From Sphingopyxis sp. CCNWLW2 (GTDB lineage Bacteria > Pseudomonadota > Alphaproteobacteria > Sphingomonadales > Sphingomonadaceae), in contig NZ_JBAWKJ010000002.1 in the NCBI RefSeq assembly GCF_037095755.1, positions 1,261,748 through 1,325,747 on the forward strand: a stretch of 64,000 nucleotides of DNA, in the 5' to 3' direction. The notes beneath the pieces are model-generated. The model ran no database searches. It had not been told where the DNA came from and worked only from the letters and a program-made list of their open reading frames with translations. The position numbers were made by a program, and so were the translations under genes. This document shows positions 9,660 through 20,336 of this stretch, in pieces. The stretch's first letter is position 1, and each line of letters begins with the position of its first letter.

Positions 9660-9728
9660 AGGCCGCGGATGCTCCCCCGGCCGAGCGAGGTCAAGCGAGC
9701 ATAGCTATGGCCGCGTTCATTCCCTCTT

Positions 9729-9801
9729 CGTCACCCCGGACTTGATCCGGGGTCCAAGGCTTCACCGGCGGAATGGACCCCGGATCAAGTCCGGGGTGAC
9801 G
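9729..9801. repeat. REP-like inverted pair (type 2)
   Basis: Units 9729-9756 and 9774-9801 are perfect inverted copies of a 28-bp element with core CCCCGGACTTGATCCGGGG, itself an imperfect hairpin. Together they form one long cruciform-capable structure between the divergent MFS and cobT genes. The family differs from the pair at 3259. Confidence 0.85.
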
Positions 9802-9850
9802 ATGAAAGGGATTTCCTTCGACACCCAAAGCTGGTTAGAGCCGACTCGAA

Positions 9851-11674
9851 ATGTCCGCCCAATCTCCCCTCGACGATTTCAAGGCCGCGCTGTCGAGCGT
9901 CGCGCGCGCGGTGACGCGCGATGCCGAGGTCGAGGTCGGTTTCACCGCCGACGCACCCGCGCAGATCGGCAAGGCGATCAAGGTCCCGACGCCGTCGCGC
10001 ACGCTGCCCGCCGATCAGGTCGCCGAGGCGCGGGGTTTTGCGGACAGCTATGCGCTGCGCATGAAGCACCATAGCGAGAAGCTGCACGCCGCGGCGCGCC
10101 CCGCCGATCCGATCGCCGCCGCCGCGTTCGATGCGATGGAGCGCGCGCGGATCGAAGCGCTCGGCGCGCGCCATATGAACGGCATGCGCAGCAACCTGTC
10201 GGCCAGCCTCGCGATGCGGATGCGCAGCGACCCGATCAGCCGCGCGCAAGGGCGCGAGGATGTGCCGATGTCGAGCGCGCTCGAGCTGATGCTGCGCGAG
10301 GCGCTGACCGGCGAGCAGGCGCCGCAGGGAACCGAGACCGGCCTGTCGCTGGTGCGCGAATGGATCACCAACGAGGCGGGCGGCGACCTCACCGCCTTGT
10401 CGATGCTGCTCGACGACCAGGCCGCCTTTGCCGAAACCGCGAAGCTCGCGCTCCGCCACCTCGACCTGATCCAGAGCGACGAGCCGCTCGAGGAAGGCGC
10501 CGAGGACGGCGGCGAGCAGGACGAAAGCGAAGCCGAGGAAAGCCAGGAAGAGCAGGAAAGCGAAGACGGCGGTGCCGGTGAAAGCCAAGTCGATGCGCGC
10601 GCCGAAATGGCGGGCGATCAGGCCGACGACGGCGACAGCGACCCAGACGCGCAAGAAATGGAAGCCGACGGCGAGCCCGAAATGGGCGGCGAAGGCGACG
10701 AGGGCATGTTGCCCGTGCGCCCCAACCGCCTGCCGAGCGACATCCCCGATTTCAACTATCTACGCTTCACCGAAAAGCATGACGAGATCATCCTCGCGAC
10801 CGAGCTCTGCGACGCCGACGAACTGACGCGGCTGCGCGCCTATCTCGACCAGCAGATGACGCATCTGCAGGGCGCGGTGACCAAGCTTGCGAACCGCCTC
10901 CAGCGCCGCCTGATGGCGCAGCAGAACCGCGCGTGGGATTTCGACCAGGAGGAAGGCCAGCTCGACGCCGCGCGCCTCGCGCGCGTCATCGTCTCGCCCG
11001 GCCAGTCGCTGAGCTACAAGATCGAGCGCGATACCGACTTCCGCGACACGGTGGTGACCTTGCTGATCGACAATAGCGGATCGATGCGCGGGCGGCCGAT
11101 CAGCATCGCCGCGATCAGCGCCGACATCCTCGCGCGCACGCTCGAACGCTGCGGTGTGAAGACCGAAATCCTCGGCTTCACGACGCGGACCTGGAAGGGC
11201 GGGCAGAGTCGCGAGGATTGGCTCGCCGCCGGACGCCCCGCGCATCCCGGCCGCCTCAATGATTTGCGCCACATCATCTACAAGCCCGCCGACGAGCCCT
11301 ATCGCCGCGCGCGCAAGTCGCTCGGGCTGATGATGCGCGAAGGGCTGCTCAAAGAGAATATCGACGGCGAGGCGCTGACATGGGCGCACAGCCGCATCAT
11401 TGGCCGCCCCGAAGAACGCAAGATATTGATGGTGATTTCGGACGGCGCGCCGGTCGACGACAGCACCTTGTCGGTGAACCACGGCGCCTATCTCGACCAG
11501 CATCTGCGCCAGGTGATCGACTGGATCGAGAACCGCTCGCCGGTCGAGCTCTGCGCGATCGGCATCGGGCACGATGTGACGCGCTATTACAGCCGCGCGG
11601 TGACGATCATGGACGCCGAGCAGCTGGGCGGCACGATGGTCGAACAGCTCGCGGGCCTGTTCGACATCGACTAG
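9851..11674 (+). CDS. cobT: Cobaltochelatase subunit CobT (vWA domain)
   Basis: 607 residues, normal for CobT. The N-terminal helical domain (1-210) is followed by a highly acidic linker (about 215-290, rich in E, D, G and S) and a C-terminal von Willebrand A domain. The MIDAS motif DNSGSMRG starts at about residue 407. CobT assembles with CobS hexamers and contacts CobN in aerobic cobaltochelatase. The gene overlaps the convergent LysR gene at its 3' end. It is separated from cobS by three unrelated genes, so it needs its own promoter, possibly within or just after the REP pair. Confidence 0.95.
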   Translation: MSAQSPLDDFKAALSSVARAVTRDAEVEVGFTADAPAQIGKAIKVPTPSRTLPADQVAEARGFADSYALRMKHHSEKLHAAARPADPIAAAAFDAMERARIEALGARHMNGMRSNLSASLAMRMRSDPISRAQGREDVPMSSALELMLREALTGEQAPQGTETGLSLVREWITNEAGGDLTALSMLLDDQAAFAETAKLALRHLDLIQSDEPLEEGAEDGGEQDESEAEESQEEQESEDGGAGESQVDARAEMAGDQADDGDSDPDAQEMEADGEPEMGGEGDEGMLPVRPNRLPSDIPDFNYLRFTEKHDEIILATELCDADELTRLRAYLDQQMTHLQGAVTKLANRLQRRLMAQQNRAWDFDQEEGQLDAARLARVIVSPGQSLSYKIERDTDFRDTVVTLLIDNSGSMRGRPISIAAISADILARTLERCGVKTEILGFTTRTWKGGQSREDWLAAGRPAHPGRLNDLRHIIYKPADEPYRRARKSLGLMMREGLLKENIDGEALTWAHSRIIGRPEERKILMVISDGAPVDDSTLSVNHGAYLDQHLRQVIDWIENRSPVELCAIGIGHDVTRYYSRAVTIMDAEQLGGTMVEQLAGLFDID

Positions 11675-12570
11675 CTCGCTGCCCCGCCGGGGCCGGCGAT
11701 ATGACGCGTCAGGGCATCGGCCAGATGGTCAAAGACATGGTCGAAGCGACTTAGCGAACGCAGGTCGGGGTGCATGAGCAGCCACATCTCGACCTCGGGC
11801 GCGAAATCGGTGGGAAGCAGGCGCTCCAGCCCGCCCGACAGCGGCGCGTGGCAGACCCCGATCCCGCACCCCGCCCGAATCGCCGCGAGTTGCGCCATGT
11901 CGCTGTCGGACCGCAGCGCGAAGTCGTCGCGCGCGATGCGCTTCCCCGCGACGCGAAAAATATCGGTGTAAGCGAACGGGCGGTCGAACCCGATCAGCCG
12001 GTGCCCTCGCAGGTCTTCGGCCCGCTCCACCGCCCGCCGGCCGCGCATATAGGCGGGGTGCGCATAGAGGCCGAGCTCGAAGCCGCCGATCCGCGTCGCG
12101 ACCAGCGCGTCCTGTCGCGGCGGTGCCATGCGCACCGCAATATCGGCGGCCCGGCGCATCACATCTTCGTCGCTGTTCGACACCGCGAGCTCGATGACGA
12201 GCCCCGGCCACCGGTCCATCATGGCGCGCACGATCGGCGGCAGAATCTCGGCCGCGGTCACTTCGCTTGCGGCGATCCGGATGCTTCCCTCCATGGCATC
12301 GCGGGCGCCCGACGCCGCCCGGGTCAGTGCCCCGGCGGCATCGGCCAGCGCCCGCGCATGCGGCATCAGCGCGAGCGCGGCGTCGGTCGGGGACAGCCCG
12401 TCGGGGGTGCGGAGGAAAAGGCTCTGGCCGAGCGCCGCTTCGAGCGTCCTGATATGACGGCCCATCGTCGGCTGGCTGATCCGCAACCGCCGGCCGGCGG
12501 CGGACAGCGACCCCGCCTCCATCACCGCGAGAAAGCTTCGGTAAAGCGACCAATCCACATCTCTGATCAT
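11671..12570 (-). CDS. LysR family transcriptional regulator
   Basis: 299 residues. The N-terminal winged HTH is typical ([21 protein letters not shown], then [18 protein letters not shown]). The C-terminal periplasmic-binding-like effector domain runs from about residue 92. It is divergent from the cupin gene at 12654, the usual arrangement of a LysR regulator and its target. A 14-bp palindrome overlapping its own start codon is a candidate autoregulatory site. Confidence 0.92.
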   Translation of the reverse strand: MIRDVDWSLYRSFLAVMEAGSLSAAGRRLRISQPTMGRHIRTLEAALGQSLFLRTPDGLSPTDAALALMPHARALADAAGALTRAASGARDAMEGSIRIAASEVTAAEILPPIVRAMMDRWPGLVIELAVSNSDEDVMRRAADIAVRMAPPRQDALVATRIGGFELGLYAHPAYMRGRRAVERAEDLRGHRLIGFDRPFAYTDIFRVAGKRIARDDFALRSDSDMAQLAAIRAGCGIGVCHAPLSGGLERLLPTDFAPEVEMWLLMHPDLRSLSRFDHVFDHLADALTRHIAGPGGAAS

Positions 12571-12582
12571 TCATATATGAAT
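12569..12582. promoter_or_regulatory. Perfect 14-bp palindrome, candidate LysR operator
   Basis: ATTCATATATGAAT is a perfect palindrome containing a T-N11-A-type core. It overlaps the LysR start codon (12570-12568) and lies in the 83-bp divergent spacer with the cupin gene. Binding there would suit autorepression. Confidence 0.45.
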
Positions 12583-12653
12583 GGCAGATATGGCGATTTA
12601 TGCAATATCGTTGGCACCGGGGGCCGCCTAGGGCGAGCCATCAGGAGAAAATC

Positions 12654-13151
12654 ATGCCCCCGAAATCGATCAATATCTTCACCCATGCGTGCGCCCCGCT
12701 TCCCGAACCGATCCGCGCGACCGGCCCCGCGGCCGAACGCTATGCCGTCGACGTCGCCATGGCGGGGGCGCTGCTCGGAATGGAGCGGCTCGGCTGCAAC
12801 ATCTTCGTTGTGCCGCCCGGCAAACGCGCCTTCCCCTTTCACAACCATCATGCGACCGAAGAGCTTTTCGTGATCCTCGAAGGCACCGGGTCGTTCCGGC
12901 AAGGGAAGGATTCCGTCCCGGTCGGGCCGGGAGACATGCTGGCCTGCCCCGCTGGCGGGGCCGACAGCGCGCACCAGATCGTCAACGACGGAACGCAGCC
13001 GCTGCGCTATCTGGCAATAAGCACCCGCCCCGAGCTCGACGTCATCGAATATCCCGACAGCGGCAAGACCCGGGTCATTGCCGGCGGCACGGGCTTCGAC
13101 CTGCTGGTCGGCCGCGATGCCGCGACGCCGGGCTATTGGGACGGCGAATAG
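12654..13151 (+). CDS. Cupin domain protein
   Basis: 165 residues starting MPPKSINIF, chosen for the AGGAG six bases upstream. The cupin metal motif is PFHNHHATEELFVILEG (His, His, Glu), followed by GPGDMLACPAG; the second motif is less clear. This double motif resembles cupins annotated as glucose-6-phosphate-isomerase-like or XRE-associated sensors, but here the cupin stands alone. It is divergent from LysR, which probably controls it. Function not assigned. Confidence 0.85.
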   Translation: MPPKSINIFTHACAPLPEPIRATGPAAERYAVDVAMAGALLGMERLGCNIFVVPPGKRAFPFHNHHATEELFVILEGTGSFRQGKDSVPVGPGDMLACPAGGADSAHQIVNDGTQPLRYLAISTRPELDVIEYPDSGKTRVIAGGTGFDLLVGRDAATPGYWDGE

Positions 13152-13184
13152 CGGTGAGGTTGTTCGACGTGGATTGAACGAGTG

Positions 13185-13802
13185 TCAGCTTATCTTGGCG
13201 GTTGCGACCAAAGCCCGATAATCTTCGATATTTCTGTCGAAGAAGTGAAGCTTGGGTGCATCGAAGGTCATCATGAAAAGCTTGCCATTTCGAAGCGCGG
13301 CTATTGCTTCACCCCGGCGCGTCAATTCGTCAGGGGTTACATATTCATATGTAAACTGGATTGCTGGCTCATTTAGGAACTTGGTCGGCTTCGAAGTTCC
13401 TACAGAAAAAACCGCGATGCCAAAATAGGCACGATAGGTTCCTTCGAGAAGCTCGGGGACGTCCGTCAGTAGACTATTCGATCGCAGCTTGGGCAATGGA
13501 TCGTGTTTTTTGCTGCGTTCGCGCAACAACGGTTCGCCGGGAGCAATATCGGAATAGAAAGAAATATCATTGAGCCGCTCGCCATCCAGCGTCCACGTCT
13601 CGGCCTTTTTCCCCGGCCTCGCCGAAAGCTTGTTCCAGTCTCGGGGCGGCGTGATCGACAGCGTCGACTTCGCAACGGCCACGGTCTCGCCGCTCTTTAT
13701 CAGATCATTTGCCGACAACACGGCAGGGGCGGTCAGGGCCGTGGCCGCTGAGATAAACAGCACGGGCTTCAACAATGATTTGAGCATTCCAAATTCTTTC
13801 AT
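13185..13802 (-). CDS. Hypothetical exported protein (third gene of M48 operon)
   Basis: 205 residues. A signal peptide with core LKPVLFISAATALTAPAVLSA points to the periplasm. The remainder is a mixed alpha/beta domain with no motif I recognise; it carries phrases such as ITPPRDWNKLS and FMMTFDAPKLHFFD, seen in small exported proteins of unknown function. The ATG overlaps the protease stop as ATGA, so it is coupled to the M48 gene. A role as partner or substrate of the protease is an inference from context only. Confidence 0.75.
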   Translation of the reverse strand: MKEFGMLKSLLKPVLFISAATALTAPAVLSANDLIKSGETVAVAKSTLSITPPRDWNKLSARPGKKAETWTLDGERLNDISFYSDIAPGEPLLRERSKKHDPLPKLRSNSLLTDVPELLEGTYRAYFGIAVFSVGTSKPTKFLNEPAIQFTYEYVTPDELTRRGEAIAALRNGKLFMMTFDAPKLHFFDRNIEDYRALVATAKIS

Positions 13803-14998
13803 TGGGGTGCAACGAGCGAGCGGATCATGTCCGCATCGGGTGCACCGGGTTTGAGTTCCAGATAGCGGGAGAGCGAAGGGATCGCTTCGGCCTTTCGATC
13901 CATGCGCATCAGTGACAGTCCCATCCCGCGATAGGCGACGGGCAGATCGGCATTAAGTGCCAGCGCCTGACGATAGAAATCGACCGCATTGGGAAGGTCG
14001 CGCGGATTGGCCCGCAACCGATAGAGTTCGCCGCGCGCAAGCAGGAGCGGCGCCGTCCACTGTTCCGAGCCAAGGCGGGTAATCAGATATTCGGTCCCGG
14101 TGAAATCGTTGAGCTTGATCTGATCTTCGAGAAATTGATCGAGCCAGGGCGCCAGGGCCGCCTGATAGGCATTTCGCCCTTCATATTCGCCGCCCGGAAC
14201 GCGGTTGGCCAAGGTGGAAAGATAATCTGCTCGCTCGAGGTTCGTGGGGTGTGACGCGAAAAAAGGCGTGCCGTCGTATCGCTTGCTCCGGGCCGCACGC
14301 CCGGTCAAAGTCGCGTCGGTCTCGTTCATCGCCGAACGCCAGACTTCCGCCGCCGCCGACGGCCGATATTGCGCGGCTGCCATATAGCCGAAACCCCGGA
14401 GATCCGCTTCTCTCTCTTGATCGCGATTGAACCGGGCGAGTGCCCCGTAAACCGAAACACGAAAATCGCCGTATGAGTGCCCGGCGCCGCTCCCATAGGT
14501 TACGGCGAGACTCCCGAGTACGGCTGTCCATGCCATGAGATCACTCGACGAGCGCCGGCGTCGAAAATCTTCGAGCGAATGCCGGAGTTCGAAATGGGCG
14601 AATTCATGACCAAGAATTGACGCAAGCTCGGCCTCGTTCCGCATACGCAGCAGCAAACCCGAGTAAATGCGCATCGTGCCGTTCGGGCTCATGCTCGCAT
14701 TGAAGGCGGGCACACGCAGGATGTAGATGCGCACACCCTTACAGCGATCGTCGCCGACCGCGCGGCACAGGACCGACCGGACATAGCTGTTGAGCGCTTC
14801 GTCGCGGATGAGCACGCGCGAGTCCCGGGTGAGGCGTTCGCTTTCGTCGTCGACCATCCACATACCGCGCTCGTCGACGTTCTGCGGCTGGTAGGCGCCC
14901 GCATAGGGCGGCAGTCCGAAATCGCTTTCGGGGTTTGCGGCGGCAAGCGTCGACATGGCCGCGGCGGCGATTGCGAGCCGCATTGTCCGCCGCGTCAT
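13799..14998 (-). CDS. Secreted M48 family metalloprotease with C-terminal TPR-like region
   Basis: 399 residues with a short signal peptide ending near AAA. The zinc motif HEFAH (in ILGHEFAHFELRHSLED) gives two His ligands and the catalytic Glu; the third ligand is likely the Glu in QEREADLRG, as in M48 peptidases. The C-terminal about 80 residues contain repeat units resembling TPRs (NPRDLPNAVDFYRQALALNADLPVAYRGMG, then KAEAIPSLSRYL). This organisation resembles BepA/YfgC-type periplasmic proteases involved in outer-membrane protein quality control. It is the middle gene of a coupled operon. Confidence 0.9.
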   Translation of the reverse strand: MTRRTMRLAIAAAAMSTLAAANPESDFGLPPYAGAYQPQNVDERGMWMVDDESERLTRDSRVLIRDEALNSYVRSVLCRAVGDDRCKGVRIYILRVPAFNASMSPNGTMRIYSGLLLRMRNEAELASILGHEFAHFELRHSLEDFRRRRSSSDLMAWTAVLGSLAVTYGSGAGHSYGDFRVSVYGALARFNRDQEREADLRGFGYMAAAQYRPSAAAEVWRSAMNETDATLTGRAARSKRYDGTPFFASHPTNLERADYLSTLANRVPGGEYEGRNAYQAALAPWLDQFLEDQIKLNDFTGTEYLITRLGSEQWTAPLLLARGELYRLRANPRDLPNAVDFYRQALALNADLPVAYRGMGLSLMRMDRKAEAIPSLSRYLELKPGAPDADMIRSLVAPQ

Positions 14999-15747
14999 GC
15001 GACGGGCTCCGCTCCCACCGCGCTACCCGGAAATTCCTCAAGCAACTGGCGAATTCGCTTGTCGGCGCCTTCGGCTGTCCGAACGTCGCCGCCCATCTTT
15101 CCGTCGGCGTTCAGCCACAGCAATTCACCGGTCTTCAGATCGACTAGACCTGCATAGCCGCTGTGAACGCCCGACGAGACCCCGACGCCGCCGAGCATCG
15201 CAAAAGCCTGCAGAACTTTGCGGCCCGTGGATCCATATTGATCCTCGGTATAAATGAACAAACCATAGTCCGCATCGCTCGCGCCAGGAAGATTCGCGAC
15301 TTGCGGGCCAAGCGTCCATTCGAACACGTCGTTCCGGTTATCGCGCTTTTTAGTGGGCAGCCGGTTTCCGACGAAAAACTGATAATTGATTACGGAATCC
15401 GATACGGCCGCAAAAAGCGCCATATGCTCGGCGATCAGCAAAGCTTGCTCGCCAACCGGATCGGGCGCTTCGATAACGCGGTTGCCAAGGCGATCCTGCA
15501 ACTGCTTCAATGAAACGCCCATATGCTCACGGCTTTGCGCGGTCCAATCGGCGTTGGGTTCGAACATCCCGCCGGTCGATTGCGCTCCCACGCGAATTGT
15601 CGGCCGGAACAACAGGATGGTCTTGCCGCTCTTCGGCGGCAAAGTGAAACCTTGGCGAACGGCGGTGCGTTCTTGCGCCGTCGCCAAACCGGGTCCGGCG
15701 GACAAAAGCAACAATAGTGCCGCCGCAATAGTGCGCAAAAATTTCAT
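14995..15747 (-). CDS. Hypothetical exported protein (first gene of M48 operon)
   Basis: 250 residues from MKFLRTIAAALLLLLSAGPG, a clear signal peptide. The start was chosen for the strong GAGGGGGG site upstream. The mature part contains ILLFRPTIRVGAQSTGGMFEPNADWT, a pattern I recall from uncharacterised exported proteins, and a Gly-rich hydrophobic segment (FAMLGGVGVSSGVHSGYAGLVDL) ending in a stretch that describes a beta-rich fold. It overlaps the M48 gene as ATGA. The function is unknown; it may be a periplasmic partner of the protease. Confidence 0.75.
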   Translation of the reverse strand: MKFLRTIAAALLLLLSAGPGLATAQERTAVRQGFTLPPKSGKTILLFRPTIRVGAQSTGGMFEPNADWTAQSREHMGVSLKQLQDRLGNRVIEAPDPVGEQALLIAEHMALFAAVSDSVINYQFFVGNRLPTKKRDNRNDVFEWTLGPQVANLPGASDADYGLFIYTEDQYGSTGRKVLQAFAMLGGVGVSSGVHSGYAGLVDLKTGELLWLNADGKMGGDVRTAEGADKRIRQLLEEFPGSAVGAEPVA

Positions 15748-16063
15748 GGCAATTCCCCCCTCGAGAGAGCAGGAAGCCCAATCGATGAAACGCGTCAAGC
15801 GGTTTTCCGGCATCGATACTATTTTTGCAATTGGCTACTTTTCGAAACCGCTCCGATTGCAAACGGCGGCCATTTTCGCGCTTGTGGGGCTTGAGGTCGC
15901 GTAGGGTGACAATGGCTTTTGCCCTCGTTACAACCGCTTCCCGGTGCAGCAGGGACTCGCGGCCTGACGACGAGAGCCACTGTATCAACATATGTGCTGA
16001 GGGGTCGCCGGCATGACTTGGGGCCGCATCGTCTTGGTGCGTGGCTGAGGGGGCGACTGACAC
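15748..16063. other. Intergenic spacer without visible genes
   Basis: 316 bp between the divergent M48 operon and the acetolactate-synthase-like gene. It must contain both promoters. I see no convincing ORF, repeat or terminator. The words ATCGAT at 15780 and 15813 flank an interrupted dyad, but it is not strong. Confidence 0.5.
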
Positions 16064-17710
16064 ATGAAAAAAGCATCCGACCTGTTCATCGAATGCCTGG
16101 AAGAAGAAGGCGTCGAATATATTTTCGGCGTTCCGGGCGAAGAGAATCTCGATTTCCTCGACAGCCTGTCGCGATCTAAGAAGATCAAGCTGATCCTGAC
16201 CCGGCACGAACAGGGCGCGGGCTTCATGGCCGCAACTTACGGCCGTCATACCGGCAAGACCGGCGTCTGCCTCGCGACATTGGGGCCGGGCGCGACGAAC
16301 TTCGTCACCGCCGCCGCTTATGCCCAGCTCGGCGGCATGCCGATGATGATGATCACCGGGCAAAAGCCGATCAAGAAATCGAAGCAGGGCCGCTTCCAGA
16401 TCCTCGACGTCGTCGCGATGATGGGGCCAATCACCAAATATACGCACCAGATGGCGTCGTCGGACAATATCCCGAGCCGCGTGCGCGAAGCCTTTCGCCT
16501 TGCCGAAGAGGAAAAGCCCGGCGCGGTGCATATCGAATTGCCCGAGGATATCGCCGACGAGCATACCGACAGCCTGCCATTGAAGCGCAGCCACTCGCGG
16601 CGCCCGAACGCCGATGTGAAATCGATCCGCGAGGCGGTGAAGGCGCTCGAAAAGGCGACCTCGCCCGTGCTGGTCATCGGCGCCGGCGCGAACCGCACGA
16701 TGACCGGCCGCATGTTGCTGCAATTCATCGAAAAGACCGGCATCCCCTTCCTGACCACACAGCTCGGCAAGGGCGTGATCGACGAGCGGCATCCGAAATT
16801 CCTCGGCTGCGCCGCGCTGTCATCGGGCGATTTCGTCCACCGTGCGGTCGAGGCGTCGGACTGCATCGTCAACCTCGGCCACGATGTGATCGAAAAGCCG
16901 CCCTTCTTCATGCAGCGCGGCGGCCCGACCGTCATCCATGTGTCGAGCAAGACCGCCGAGGTCGATCCGGTCTATTTCCCGAACATCGAGGTGATCGGCG
17001 ATATCGCCAATGCGGTGTGGCAGATGAAGGAGGACATCGTCCCCAACGGCGGATGGAAATTCGATCATCTGCTCGCCTATCGCAAGGCCGAGGTCGACCA
17101 TACGACGCCGCTGGCGAAGGACGAGCGCTTCCCGATCTTTCCGCCGCATCTGGTGCAGTCGATCCGCGACGCGATGCCCGACGACGGGATCATCTGCCTC
17201 GACAATGGCGTGTATAAGATCTGGTTCGCGCGGGGTTACACCGCGTGCAAGCCGAACACCGTGCTGCTCGACAATGCGCTCGCGACGATGGGCGCCGGCC
17301 TGCCGTCGGCGATGATGTCGGCGATGGTCTATCCGGGGCGCAAGGTCATGGCGATCTGCGGCGACGGCGGCTTTATGATGAACAGCCAGGAGATGGAGAC
17401 CGCGGTGCGCCTGGGGCTCAACATCACCGTTCTGATATTGAACGACAACAGCTATGGCATGATCCGCTGGAAACAGGCGAACATGGGCTTCAAGGATTGG
17501 GGGCTGACCTATGGCAACCCCGATTTCGTCAAATATGCCGAAAGCTATGGCGCGCATGGGCACCGGGTCGAGAGCGCGGCGCATTTGAAGGAACTGCTCG
17601 CGCATACGCTGAGCACGCCCGGTGTGCATTTGATCGATTGTCCGGTCGACTATTCGGAGAATGACCAGATTTTGAACAACGACATCAAGAGGTTGTCGAA
17701 GGAATTGTAA
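16064..17710 (+). CDS. Acetolactate synthase-like ThDP enzyme (large subunit type)
   Basis: 548 residues. The three ThDP-enzyme domains are in order: PYR domain with catalytic Glu49 in TRHEQGAGF, a central domain, and a PP domain with the ThDP motif GDGGF (about 432) to ND (LILNDNSYG). The length and lack of an adjacent regulatory subunit gene fit a catabolic or alternative acetolactate synthase (AlsS/BudB-like), not the IlvBN pair; other ThDP decarboxylases are possible. The aldehyde dehydrogenase downstream suggests a pathway in which an aldehyde made or consumed here is oxidised. Confidence 0.85.
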   Translation: MKKASDLFIECLEEEGVEYIFGVPGEENLDFLDSLSRSKKIKLILTRHEQGAGFMAATYGRHTGKTGVCLATLGPGATNFVTAAAYAQLGGMPMMMITGQKPIKKSKQGRFQILDVVAMMGPITKYTHQMASSDNIPSRVREAFRLAEEEKPGAVHIELPEDIADEHTDSLPLKRSHSRRPNADVKSIREAVKALEKATSPVLVIGAGANRTMTGRMLLQFIEKTGIPFLTTQLGKGVIDERHPKFLGCAALSSGDFVHRAVEASDCIVNLGHDVIEKPPFFMQRGGPTVIHVSSKTAEVDPVYFPNIEVIGDIANAVWQMKEDIVPNGGWKFDHLLAYRKAEVDHTTPLAKDERFPIFPPHLVQSIRDAMPDDGIICLDNGVYKIWFARGYTACKPNTVLLDNALATMGAGLPSAMMSAMVYPGRKVMAICGDGGFMMNSQEMETAVRLGLNITVLILNDNSYGMIRWKQANMGFKDWGLTYGNPDFVKYAESYGAHGHRVESAAHLKELLAHTLSTPGVHLIDCPVDYSENDQILNNDIKRLSKEL

Positions 17711-17715
17711 AACCA

Positions 17716-17860
17716 GCTCCCCTCCCGCATGCGGGAGGGGCAGCGAGACTTGCGAGCTCGCTCGCTAGTCGCAGCGGGGTGGGCTACTTCACCGCCGCTG
17801 GCCCACCCGCGTTCAGAGTCACGTGCCTCTGAACGCCCCCTCCCGCCAGCGGGAGGATGG
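17716..17860. repeat. Palindromic intergenic repeat (sphingomonad GGGAGGGG type)
   Basis: Two strong hairpins, CCCCTCCCGC/GCGGGAGGGG at 17719-17740 and CCTCCCGC/GCGGGAGG at 17839-17856, enclose a GC-rich mosaic with further dyads. This looks like the dispersed intergenic palindrome family common in sphingomonads. It separates the synthase from the dehydrogenase and may attenuate transcription between them. Confidence 0.7.
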
Positions 17861-17869
17861 AGAAGCTGA

Positions 17870-19303
<1,434 letters not shown>

Positions 19304-19362
19304 TTGGATCATGGCTAACCCGATATGTGTCAAATAGGCAACGTCACCAAAACGCCTTCAAA

Positions 19363-19380
19363 CTTTCTTCAAACTGTCGC
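19363..19380 (+). promoter_or_regulatory. PHO-box-like site upstream of the plcP-agt-like operon
   Basis: CTTTCTT (19363-19369), CAAA, CTGTCGC (19374-19380) follow the 7-4-7 arrangement of PhoB boxes (CTGTCAT-N4-CTGTCAT), with 5 of 7 matches in each half. An 11-bp periodic repeat of CTTCAAACT (19356-19364, 19367-19375) supports tandem PhoB binding. It lies about 75 bp before the start of the metallophosphoesterase gene. Confidence 0.45.
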
Positions 19381-19454
19381 GAGTTTGAGTCGCACGCTGT
19401 AACATTTCGCGTGTCTACGCCGGGGGCAGCTAGAGGCTGCTTCCGGAGTGCGAC

Positions 19455-20336
19455 ATGGCATCGATTTCCACCCTGCCGATCCCCGCCCGTTTCCCCGATC
19501 CCTTCACCACCGATCCGCATATCCCCGAGCGCGTGATCGGCGAACGGCGGAGCTATCGCACGGTGTGGGTCAGCGACATTCACCTCGGCACGCGCGGCTG
19601 CAACGCCGCGATGCTGATCGATTTCTTCGACCATGTCGATTGCGAGACGCTCTACCTCGTCGGCGACATCATCGACGGCTGGCGGCTCAAGAAGCGGCAT
19701 TTCTGGCCGCCCGAACATAATGACGTCGTCTGGCGGGTGCTCAAGCGCGCGAAGCGCGGCACGCGCGTCGTCTATGTTCCCGGCAACCATGACGAGATGG
19801 TGAAGCCGTTCGACGGCTTCGATTTCGGCGGGGTCGAGATTCGCCGCGAGGCGATCCACGAAACCGCCGACGGCCGCAAATTGCTCGTCGTCCATGGCGA
19901 CGAATTCGACGCGGTGATGCTGGCGCACCGCTGGCTCGCCTTCGTCGGCGACGCCGCCTACACCGCGCTGATGAAGTGCAATGTGGTCGTGAACCGCATC
20001 CGCAGCGCCTTCGGCCTGCCCTATTGGTCGCTGTCGATGGTCGCCAAGCACAAGGTCAAGAACGCGGTCCAGTTCATCGGCCGCTATGAGGAAGTCGTCG
20101 CGCACGCCGCGCGCTCGCGCGGGGTCGATGGCGTGGTGTGCGGTCATATCCACAGCGCCGAGATGCGCGAGATCGAGGGCACCGAATATTATAACGACGG
20201 CGACTGGGTCGAAGGCTGCACCGCGCTCGTCGAACATCACGACGGCACGATGGAAATCCTGCACTGGGCCGAAGAGGTCGCGAGCCGCACCGCGCCGACG
20301 CCGCTGAAACTGCCCGCTCCGGCGCGCGCTGCATGA
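19455..20336 (+). CDS. Calcineurin-like metallophosphoesterase, PlcP/LpxH2 type
   Basis: 293 residues. All metallophosphoesterase motifs are visible in order: SDIHLG, GDIIDGW, PGNHDE, VVHGDEFD and CGHIHSAEM. The family (COG2908) includes the UDP-2,3-diacylglucosamine hydrolase LpxH and the alphaproteobacterial phospholipase C PlcP, which removes phospholipid head groups under phosphate starvation to give diacylglycerol. PlcP is favoured because the next gene is an Agt-like glycosyltransferase overlapping by ATGA, and because of the PHO-like box upstream. LpxH-type activity remains the alternative. The enzyme is probably at the inner membrane. Confidence 0.85.
   Translation: MASISTLPIPARFPDPFTTDPHIPERVIGERRSYRTVWVSDIHLGTRGCNAAMLIDFFDHVDCETLYLVGDIIDGWRLKKRHFWPPEHNDVVWRVLKRAKRGTRVVYVPGNHDEMVKPFDGFDFGGVEIRREAIHETADGRKLLVVHGDEFDAVMLAHRWLAFVGDAAYTALMKCNVVVNRIRSAFGLPYWSLSMVAKHKVKNAVQFIGRYEEVVAHAARSRGVDGVVCGHIHSAEMREIEGTEYYNDGDWVEGCTALVEHHDGTMEILHWAEEVASRTAPTPLKLPAPARAA

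Noticed and set aside
8487..9704. 405-codon plus-strand frame opposite the MFS transporter
   Set aside because: Charged, repetitive shadow composition; the MFS gene is clear on the other strand.
15527..16792. 421-codon minus-strand frame across the acetolactate synthase start
   Set aside because: Antisense shadow; crosses two real genes.
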